Assembly: GCA_010015675.1 (NCBI GenBank)
Contig: ML976984.1
Location: forward strand, 1,195,479-1,244,886
Reading direction: 5' to 3'
Origin: Byssothecium circinans
Taxonomy: Eukaryota; Ascomycota; Dothideomycetes; Pleosporales; Massarinaceae
Length of the DNA: 49,408 nucleotides
Of the stretch, positions 11,370-18,403 are shown in pieces. The first letter of the stretch is position 1; every line of letters begins with the position of its first letter. A program made the translations under genes and the position numbers. The notes beneath the pieces were generated by a model, which saw only the letters and a program-made list of their open reading frames with translations, was not told where the DNA came from and ran no database searches.

Positions 11370-11422
11370 TCTTGGTGGGGTGCGCAGCTTGCTGATGTGC
11401 GCAGCTTGCTGATAAAACACGT
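11370..11422 (-). repeat. Right 53-bp terminal inverted repeat
   Basis: It is the reverse complement of 9590-9642 with no mismatch, including the internal double ATCAGCAAGCTGCGCAC. TA follows at 11423-11424. Confidence 0.95.
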
Positions 11423-11424
11423 TA

Positions 11425-11874
11425 CTCGCTCATGAGGGGTTGAGTCAGGTGATGTGATCCCTAGTATATATATCGTCTGCGAGGCTAGCCTTACCGAGCA
11501 GCGATTCGTCCTGTCATACACTGAATGGTACACTGATGTTCTTTATCGAAGCCAGTATCCTGACATGAGACTCGTACAAACCCCGCAACCATCTGATCAC
11601 GGACCAAACGCTACATATGTAAGTCGACTCATCGGTCACGGGAGCTGCAGGAGCCAGGATGCTCACAAATACGGGTACTACTTGCCCCCCAGTCTAGTGG
11701 CCTTTTCTACACAACTCGACTTCACATCTCAACCTCAGCCTCATATCTAAGCTTCACATCTCCACCCAATCCTAACCTCTCCACCCCTGGATCTGCTCAA
11801 TTCAACTTCCGAACTCAACCTAGCCAGCCTCGATCCTCCTCCTCCATCTCCACCTGCTTCGATCTTTACCTATC
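11425..11874 (+). promoter_or_regulatory. 5' flank of the kinase-like gene, ending in a CT-rich leader
   Basis: This is about 450 bp between the transposon and the ATG at 11875. The last 170 bp are rich in C and T (CTTCACATCTCCACCC, CTCCTCCTCCATCTCC), as is common in leaders of filamentous fungi. No separate gene is seen. Confidence 0.45.
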
Positions 11875-13326
11875 ATGGGTGAGGGACAGCCTCTCCTAGC
11901 TCTCGGCGTCAGTCCTGACAGCATCTGGGGCGACGAAAACGAAACCACTGTCTATGCCCAAGCCCTCGGACAAGGAAGGGCACTCATCTTCCGTTCCCAC
12001 CTGAACACCAATAACCCACTCCAATCACTGGCAAACCGGATCGTCAGCTGCTATCACGACCTCGAGGTGTCGAACGAGGCATTCACCTTCCAAGACCGAG
12101 GCGCTATGCGAAGCGCTATCTGGTCTGCTATCGCGACGGTCTGGCCCAGTTGTATCACCGAGCCGGCAATCCTTGAACCAGGTGCCATGATTGATCTCAC
12201 CTCTAACGAAACTGGAGAAATCATCCGGCTAGCTAATCAGGAACCTCTCTTTATTCAATACCTTGATCTCCTTCGCAATATCCAACCGAGCGACCTGATA
12301 GCCCAAGATCACTCTCCTCGCATAGTCGACATCTCAGAGGTTGTTCTGCTCGAGGCCATGGGCGGCAGAGGCTGCTGCAAGCGAGTGCGAGTCCAAGCGG
12401 GCTCGGGGGAACCTTCAATATTTGTCTTCAAAGGCATCGACTTCCAGACCTACCTGCAGCTTCACGATGACGACGATGAGTATGCTCATACCATGGTGGA
12501 AACCTGGCGGCGGTCGAGCAAATTGATTGCCGACATGCCACCGCATCCCAATATCCAACCGCCCCCCAAGATCTTGGTCTCCGTTCGCAGCTCGGATGAT
12601 GACTCGGTGCTTATGGGTCACTTATCAACCTTCTTGGCTAAGGGTGATCTCAGCACCGTGATCGCAGCAGCAAACTCAACCGGAACGCAGATTTCTCAAC
12701 AGCAGAAAGCCAAATGGTGCCACCAAATGTCTCTCGCAATCGCGCACACGCACCGCGTCATGCATACCTTCCACATGGACATCAAACCCGGAAATTTCAT
12801 CGTGGATGACGAAGAGAGCCTGCTCCTTATCGACTGGGAGCAAAGCGGCGCACCGGCAACCACGCTCGCTCCAGAGGCGGACGGGACCTGGGATGTGAAC
12901 GAGCAGGATACTAATGGGGGACGGCGAGCTACCAAGCTGGTCTACACCAAGTACACAGGCCCAGAACGCCGGAACATGCCGGAAGGTAGCGGGAAAGAGA
13001 GCTTTAATGTCTGGAATGTCTTTCCGGAATGGCAAGCAAGTTGCCCTAGAGCTCTGGAGCTGGCGGAGGTGTTTGCGTTGGGAAGGACTATGTGGATGCT
13101 CCTGAGCCAGACCGCCGATGACTTTGATGAGGTTGAGCACCCTGACGATGTCAGGATCACTTGGGGCAACGAGAACAACCTCCCTCTTCATTGGGTCAGA
13201 ATGGTCGAGAAATGTATGGAGAAGGATCCGAATAAACGTCCTTCGGTGGTGGATCTTGCGGAGTTCTGGGAGGCTGAAAAGTCTTTGCTAGACAGTGGTT
13301 CACGGACGGCTTCTACCACTGGATAA
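11875..13326 (+). CDS. Kinase-like protein with divergent catalytic motifs
   Basis: A single exon encodes 483 aa. The C-terminal half has a protein-kinase layout: a VFK at 184-186 that may be the beta3 lysine, a catalytic loop HMDIKPGNF (H300, D302, K304, N307), and a metal-binding site DWE (320-322) in place of DFG. Later come a TGPER segment, which could be an APE-like position, and a helical end with RPSVVDLAEFW. Catalytic Asp, Lys and Asn are kept, so phosphotransfer is possible, but HMD for HRD and DWE for DFG are atypical. Residues 1-180 match no domain I know. It is divergent from the HET-NACHT-WD40 gene, with a transposon between. No substrate can be named. It could also be an aminoglycoside-kinase-like fold, but the motif order fits ePK better. 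Confidence 0.8.
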   Translation: MGEGQPLLALGVSPDSIWGDENETTVYAQALGQGRALIFRSHLNTNNPLQSLANRIVSCYHDLEVSNEAFTFQDRGAMRSAIWSAIATVWPSCITEPAILEPGAMIDLTSNETGEIIRLANQEPLFIQYLDLLRNIQPSDLIAQDHSPRIVDISEVVLLEAMGGRGCCKRVRVQAGSGEPSIFVFKGIDFQTYLQLHDDDDEYAHTMVETWRRSSKLIADMPPHPNIQPPPKILVSVRSSDDDSVLMGHLSTFLAKGDLSTVIAAANSTGTQISQQQKAKWCHQMSLAIAHTHRVMHTFHMDIKPGNFIVDDEESLLLIDWEQSGAPATTLAPEADGTWDVNEQDTNGGRRATKLVYTKYTGPERRNMPEGSGKESFNVWNVFPEWQASCPRALELAEVFALGRTMWMLLSQTADDFDEVEHPDDVRITWGNENNLPLHWVRMVEKCMEKDPNKRPSVVDLAEFWEAEKSLLDSGSRTASTTG

Positions 13327-13443
13327 TAGTCGCTCAGTCCGTGGAGGGAAAAAGATCGGGATTGGAATTAAAGGCTTTCGTAATGAAGTTTGCACGACTC
13401 TAAGAGGTGGAAAATGCATTTCCATATAGAAAGGTTCTGGGGA

Positions 13444-13824
13444 TTACTCATTCCCTGGATACAAAAGGATCAAGATTGAAATAAAAAGTCTTTGGTAATA
13501 GACTCTACAGAGTTCTGGTTCGTTAAAAAGCTCCCTAACAAGCACTACCGTTGTTATATACCATTCCTTAATTGCAGTGATAACATTCACAAACCTCCAC
13601 CACCTCGAAACCTCACTCTGCCGACTCAACCTCCCAACCTCACTCACACCACCATTCCCAGCACTCACGCCCGGAAACCTCCCGTGATGCCCTATCACAG
13701 ACTCTCCCCAGTAGCGGTAGATCCACTCAGAGGTCTCCACTCGTCCCTCCTCCCACGCCCTAAGAATTGCTTGCTTCCTAAGATCTTCACCCAATTCCAC
13801 CGGCCCGGCGGCGGGCGTGCGCAT
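13444..13824 (-). CDS. Doubtful small hypothetical protein
   Basis: An open frame of about 126 codons begins ATGCGCACGCCC at 13824. The first 50 residues (MRTPAAGPVELGEDLRKQAI, then ILRAWEEGRVETSEWIYRYW) look protein-like. The rest looks less so, and the end (LLYPGNE) overlaps the 3' region of the convergent kinase-like gene. GTGAGT within the frame could be a splice donor. It may be a broken gene or chance. No family is recognised. Confidence 0.25.
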   Translation of the reverse strand: MRTPAAGPVELGEDLRKQAILRAWEEGRVETSEWIYRYWGESVIGHHGRFPGVSAGNGGVSEVGRLSRQSEVSRWWRFVNVITAIKEWYITTVVLVRELFNEPELCRVYYQRLFISILILLYPGNE

Positions 13825-14048
13825 CACGTCCGATCTCAGTTTCCTCTAGCTCCAACACTTCTGGAAAGGGAATGTGTACTAAATGTCTACATTTGGTCAG
13901 TAGGACACCTACGCTATGTACCCCCACTAGCCCTCGCGGATAGAGTTGAGCGCAACAACAACTCGCCACCTGCCCACAACCTCACCCCTTCCCAATCCCC
14001 GCACCTATTACCGAATTACCATCGAAAGCCTGCGAGTTCACAGGCGCT

Positions 14049-14363
14049 ATGCCCTCTGAGATGAACCCTATCCCGGTCACGCAAGTCACGGAGCTCGATG
14101 CTATCCGTGACCGTCGTTATGGTGCTGACAGCCGCGAGCTCATCGCACGCCTATTCGATAAACGTGTCCTTCTGCGCACCGACGGGTATGCCGCCTACTC
14201 GAGCCAGCCCATTATCGTCGAGGGTGAGCCCTTTTTTTCCTAGCCTTGGGACGGAATTTATAGCTGCCTGCCACAAGGTACTCGAGACAATTATCCGCGG
14301 ATGCACGTCTGGCTGCCAGACATTAGACGGTTGTCAATGGACGGGATGAAGGTATATATGTAA
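14049..14363 (+). pseudogene. Possible broken small gene with an in-frame TAG
   Basis: One reading frame runs from ATG at 14049 (MPSEMNPIPVTQVTELDAIR) to a TAA at 14361, interrupted only by a TAG at 14241-14243. The part after the stop (PWDGIYSCLPQGTRDNYPR, then MHVWLPDIRRLSMDGM) is as protein-like as the part before. A GTGAGC...CCTAG stretch at the stop resembles an intron but is only about 20 nt and would break the frame. I take it as a decayed gene or one with a mis-read base. The frame also continues open for about 90 nt upstream of the ATG. Function unknown. Confidence 0.3.
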
Positions 14364-14797
14364 GGAGATCATGAAGGGAGAGGTGATCTTTTGAGCTTAT
14401 GAGATGGTTGGGGGAGAGGAGGGGAGGGGACTTGGGTAATTTTTTGTATTTGTGTATCTTTGTTAGGGAGTTATTGGGTTGGTTTTTGCATTATATTTCA
14501 TGCCTCCCCCCTTCTTATCTAAATGTTAGTGTTGTTATAGTATTTTCTTTGCGTTGCATACTCTAAGCATTTCCCACCATTTCATCTCCGCAACATTAAA
14601 TGATAATGAATTGCTTCGACAGCATACTAATATCACCACAGTAACAATGTGCAACGGGTGTGGAAAGGGAAACAAAGTTTATTCAGACTATCTACAAGCT
14701 TGGGAAACGAGACATGAGACATGCAGTGGCGGCTACCGCGCTCGTTGAAGATGGGGATTAAGCCAACTTGAACTTAGGGTGGAGTGCATCTGTGCCT
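14364..14797. other. Intergenic stretch without a convincing gene
   Basis: There is a GT-rich and then T-rich region (14400-14530). A short plus-strand frame around 14647-14748 begins MCNGCGKGNKVYSDYLQAW, with a C-x2-C pair. It is too short to call. Confidence 0.4.
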
Positions 14798-15752
14798 TCA
14801 ACGCCGAGTATTTCTCAACGGGCCCTTGCGCCAGTCCGTACGGGTTGCGTATTGCCTGTTTCTGCCCTTTATGGGTAAGGGGATGCGGGACGTCGTGCCA
14901 AGCGGTCTGGTGTCTTGTTTGGTAGCAAGAGACGGAGCGCGGGCGGAGGGATCGTGGAGGAGGGAGGCGGTAACAGGATGTATCGGAGGATACGATCGTG
15001 TAAGCGCGTCTGCATGCTCCAACATTGGTTGCTTTCCTTGCGCAATACCAGACTGGAACTTGGTTTGAGGAGTCGAGCTGGAAGACGCAGGATGTGTAGC
15101 ATGCAGACAGTCGGCAAGCAAAGGCTTCCGGACTTGCCGATAGCGGCGCGAGGGACCGTGTGAGCGAGCAGCTGACGCGGTGCGTTCGTGTGGAGAAACT
15201 GGAGACTTTGAGTTCTCGGTACTCTTCGAGGCTGATGCATTATGAGAGCTGTTACAATCATCATGTGCGAGAGACTTCGGCGGCAGAGCCTCCAGTTGCT
15301 GGATTATGCGATCCAATCCCTGTTTGATATCATCGATTGGTTTTAAAAACTGCTCGCGATCGAATGGAACTTCACCAACGTCCAGTTCGTCAAGATCCGC
15401 TTGGGTTATCCACCAAATTGGATGTTTGGGTCCATCGTCTTCAGAGCCTCGTGAGAGTTGGGAGGAGGATTACGAGGCATGGTCTAGAGAGAGTGATATT
15501 AGCGGTGAAAAAATGGGCGGCAAGTATGCATGGGGGATACTCACGACTTGGAAGTGGTGTTTTGGTGGGGTTGAGGACTGCTGCCAAAGGATCAAAGTAA
15601 ACAAGCAACCCGCTGACTCATCCCCACCGCACCGGTGACGTAGCGATCCATATGTGATAATTCGGCTGTGAGTAGGAGCATATGATACGGATTCGCGTGA
15701 CTTGTACTGAGATTCGAGCTTGGTAAAGCGTTGCCAGACGTGTGACAATGTA
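14798..15752 (-). pseudogene. Putative two-exon gene with a frame break; function unknown
   Basis: The minus strand has a long open frame (about 15473-14798) that includes WWITQADLDELDVGEVPFDR and DDIKQGLDRIIQQLEALPPK, then a low-complexity basic C-terminus. Upstream, a good intron (15484-15544: donor GTGAGTATCC, branch CGCTAAT, acceptor CTCTCTAG) joins an exon containing HVWQRFTKLESQYKSRES (15752-15545) to TMPRNPPPNSHEALKTMDPN. That reading ends at TAA 15406, one frame away from WWITQAD. A frameshift between 15473 and 15406, or an intron I cannot see, is needed to join them. The first exon is the last unit of the tandem exon-like array at 15.73-16.27 kb. Confidence 0.4.
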
Positions 15753-16270
15753 CTAGGCAAAGGTGATAATATGACTAGAAGTAAGAGCAGAGGATATAAA
15801 CTCACGTTATCTGTTCTAAGATTTAAGTGGATGAAATGTTGCCGGACGTTTGACAGCCCAGTGTAAAGAAGAGTGGAAAATGCAAACCCACGTTACATGT
15901 CCTAAGTTCATAGCCTGGTAAAATATTGCTAGATAGTTGACAGTTCACTATACCAAGGAGTAGAGGGTGCAAATTCACGATACTTCTTCTAAGTTCCAAG
16001 CTTGGGAAGACCTTGCCAGGTGCTCAACAATTTACTAGGCAAAGATATGTTACGATGTATACAGATAGTAGCATCGTTTGTCAATTTACTAGGCGAAGAC
16101 ATGTTAGATAGTAGAATCACGAGAGGAGAAGCAAACGTATGTACGAATCAGGGTATTTGTCCTACGTCCGAAGAGAAAAAGAAGAAAAAGGCGATAATCA
16201 GGAAGAGAAAAGCAAAGACTCAAGCAGAGTAAAACCTTGCCAGGTATACGACAGTTAACAGGGCATAGCA
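15725..16270 (-). repeat. Degenerate tandem array of exon/intron-like units (about 87-110 bp)
   Basis: A core on the plus strand, TTGCCAG-N8-GACAATnTACTAGGCAAA, recurs near 15730, 15838, 15926, 16013, 16077 (partial) and 16233. Between cores lie AAACTCACGTTATCTGTTCT, AACCCACGTTACATGTCCTA and ATTCACGATACTTCTTCTAA. Read on the minus strand each unit offers an acceptor-like TTTGCCTAG, a short frame such as LSHVWQRFTKLES, LSNVRQHFIHLNL, LSTWQGLPKL or LSYTWQGFTLLES, and a donor-like GTGAGTTT, GTGGGTTT or GTGAATTT. Several units carry stops. The array leads directly into the putative gene at 14798-15752. Confidence 0.6.
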
Positions 16271-16354
16271 CATTAAGAAACATATAATAGGGTCACAGAC
16301 GGAGACGATTATATAGGTGTAAATTCGTTTTCATTCATTCTGAGCTAGAAAAAA

Positions 16355-16480
16355 AAAGAAAAGGAAAAGGAAAAGAAAAGAGTGAGTAAAGAAAGGAAAA
16401 GAAAAGAGTGAGTATAGAAAGGAAAAGAAAAGAGTGAGTAAAGAAAGGAAAAGAAAAGAGTGAGTAAAGAAAGAAAAAGA
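16355..16480 (+). repeat. 26-bp purine minisatellite, about four units
   Basis: AGTGAGTA recurs at 16381, 16407, 16433 and 16459, exactly 26 bp apart, within GGAAAAGAAAAGAGTGAGTA-type units. The whole stretch is almost all purine on the plus strand. It lies about 80 bp beyond the stop of the minus-strand gene at 16560, so it would fall in or near its 3' untranslated region. Confidence 0.9.
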
Positions 16481-16559
16481 AAAAAACCCCGTCGAGACAG
16501 GATGGAGAAGTGGAGAAAGGCAGAGAGAGATGGAGGAAAGGGAGTGGTTTCACACTCGT

Positions 16560-17669
16560 TTATTCATCCTGAGGCTCTTCTTTAACCTTCTTTATGCTCT
16601 TAGGAGAATTCGGTCCATTGGGGCCACCAAAGGTAGGCTGCAAGGGACGGAAGTCACCGGCGAAGTGGTTGGGATGGTTCTGGGCACGGGCACTAGAGTT
16701 ACTAGAGTGCGGCGATGCGAAGAAGCTAGAGGTATAAGACTGCGGTGCTCCAAAAGAGCCGTACGCAGACAATTGTGGTGCTCCGAAAGCATTCGAGCCA
16801 GAAGGCTGGAGTGCTCGGGAAGGACCAAAGTGCGGGTGCGGTGCATTGAAACGACCGGAGCCGGCAGGTTGGGAGAACTCGATCGGGTTGTGCTGATTAG
16901 CAAAACCGGATGGAGGTTGGTTGGCGCCTGTAAAGCCAGTGAGCGCAGCCTGCTGATCACGTAACACCGGTTGGAGGAGTTCTGGGATGGGCAGATTGTT
17001 CGACATGAGTATGAAGAGCATGGTCTGTTTGAGCATCTCGTTCTGAGCGCGGACACTGCGGAGTTCGTCTTTAATAGAGGAGCTCGGCTGTGAAAGATAG
17101 GCGTCAGTGATCTCCTCACCAGTCGGCTTCGTGTCATTCTGCGCGCTTCGCCTCGAGGAGCGAGCGCTGCTGAGAATGTTTTCGAGGCCATCATCCAGGG
17201 CAGAGCGGGGGGCGACCGGCCGGGAATTTGATAGGCGACTGGATTGACGCGAAGCATCTCGGAGGGCTTCTGCGAGCGCGGCGGGTGGTGATGCAGAGCG
17301 ACCACGTCGAGTACGCCCAGCACGCCGGTCGAAGGGGTCAAACTCTGCGTGCGATAGCCACCACGAAGGGTTTCGCTGAACGCGCATCAGGCGAGGACAC
17401 GGTCGACCGTTGTGCTGCTCGTTGCCCGGGCAGATAGGGCAAGGCGCACGACAATCACGCCAGGAGCGTCGGTGTTCCTCGTCGGCTTCATCGAAGCACT
17501 GTAGACAGTACTTGTCGAAGCTGCGGACGCCGAGGCCCTTGGAGCTCTTGTGGATTGCCTCATCGTCCAATTCAACATAATGCCCCTTGGGCAGCTTGCT
17601 ATTGGGGTTGTTACGATCTGGCGGGCCCTTTCGGGAGCCGCTGGAGCGCGGTTGGAATCGAGCCGACAT
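16560..17669 (-). CDS. Conserved-looking fungal protein with a Cys-rich putative zinc module
   Basis: The product is 369 aa from ATG 17669 (MSARFQPRSS). The frame stays open to 17939, but that part looks like leader sequence. Near the N-terminus is a Cys/His cluster, C55-x2-C58-x14-C73-x3-C77-x2-C80-x5-H86-x4-C91 (YCLQCF...DCRAPCPICPG), likely binding zinc. Next come an Arg/Ser-rich stretch, a short helical segment (IKDELRSVRAQNEMLKQTML), and a long disordered tail rich in F, G, A, N and P. The C-terminus, KKVKEEPQDE, contains VKEE, a sumoylation consensus. This suggests a nuclear or nucleic-acid-associated protein, but that is inference; I do not recognise the family. Confidence 0.75.
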   Translation of the reverse strand: MSARFQPRSSGSRKGPPDRNNPNSKLPKGHYVELDDEAIHKSSKGLGVRSFDKYCLQCFDEADEEHRRSWRDCRAPCPICPGNEQHNGRPCPRLMRVQRNPSWWLSHAEFDPFDRRAGRTRRGRSASPPAALAEALRDASRQSSRLSNSRPVAPRSALDDGLENILSSARSSRRSAQNDTKPTGEEITDAYLSQPSSSIKDELRSVRAQNEMLKQTMLFILMSNNLPIPELLQPVLRDQQAALTGFTGANQPPSGFANQHNPIEFSQPAGSGRFNAPHPHFGPSRALQPSGSNAFGAPQLSAYGSFGAPQSYTSSFFASPHSSNSSARAQNHPNHFAGDFRPLQPTFGGPNGPNSPKSIKKVKEEPQDE

Positions 17670-17980
17670 GTTGTGTGTTCGATCAAAGTTGGTGGGGAGG
17701 AAGAAGGGAGCTGCGGCTGCAAAGTTTGCTTTGTGTGCGAGTACGGCGTCACGTTGCTCCGGCTCCGGCGCGGGCAAACGCGTACGATCATGAAGGTGAG
17801 TCCTTAGCAGCAAAAACATGGCCAGGCGCCTCTTCGTCAGGTAGGTTTGATCCATGGAGCGCCTGAAATTCTCCGAACCGAGAAGCATCCTCTTTAATAG
17901 GCGTGGTACAGAAATGTAACATGGTGTACCCGCGCACATGGCGTCGATCCCATCTTTGCTACCTCAGTAGGGGTACCAAG

Positions 17981-18403
17981 TCAACAAAGCTCATCCAAAA
18001 GGGTGTCAGTACGCTTCGTCTTGACTCTGAGACGGGAAAGTCCGAGGTCTTGGAGCCGCGTGAAGTGTTCGGCGCACTTTGTACCTAGGAGTGTACTCAA
18101 TGATCGTATCTCTTTACGGTCGAACACTGTATGCTCCTCTGTAGATCCGAGGTCGACAACGTCCGTGCCAATACACAACCATTCCATGGTCCCGGCTAGG
18201 AGCGCGATTTTCCGTACGCATGGGCACACCGAACGGGTTTTTGCGTCTTCATCGCTTGACACTCATGATATTTCGCGAGGGAGTAAATCGGCAAGTCTCT
18301 TGGGCTGTTCACGCTTGATGTCGACATCATCGTGCGATATAACGATGACCTGTTGACGCTCTCGCTGACTGGTGATACACTCCAGTTCGTCTCGCTGGAG
18401 CAT
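17981..18403 (-). pseudogene. 140-codon gene interrupted by one in-frame TGA; function unknown
   Basis: From ATG 18403 the minus strand reads MLQRDELECITSQRERQQVI and on to LLPREIS. It meets TGA at 18265-18263 and continues in the same frame for 93 residues (VSSDEDAKTRSVCPCVRKIA ... TKRTDTLLDELC) to a stop at 17981. Both halves look like protein and no intron with proper signals spans the TGA. CGA to TGA is a single C-to-T change, so a recent nonsense mutation is simplest. A sequencing error or a readthrough stop are the alternatives. It lies 311 bp upstream of the start of the 16560-17669 gene on the same strand. No domain is recognised. Confidence 0.4.

Larger units (their letters stand above)
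9590..11422 (-). mobile_element. Full-length Fot1/pogo-like DNA transposon, non-coding by point mutation
   Basis: The element is 1,833 bp with 53-bp identical terminal inverted repeats and TA on each side (9588-9589 and 11423-11424). On the minus strand near 10280-10440 it reads RIITLYILPYSLHLLQLLD and then VGCFSPLKRAYS, followed by HIFYVNKVDFLSIYN. These are signature blocks of DDE_1 transposases of the Fot1/pogo group. Stop codons interrupt the frame (for example after FSPLKRAYS), so this copy is dead. It is much less AT-rich than the 1-4180 copies and comes from a different subfamily with different TIRs. It sits between the divergent HET-NACHT-WD40 and kinase-like genes. Confidence 0.88.

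Noticed and set aside
16560..17939. Longer 459-residue form of the Cys-rich protein
   Set aside because: The first 90 residues read like translated leader; protein-like sequence starts at MSARFQPRSS (ATG 17669).
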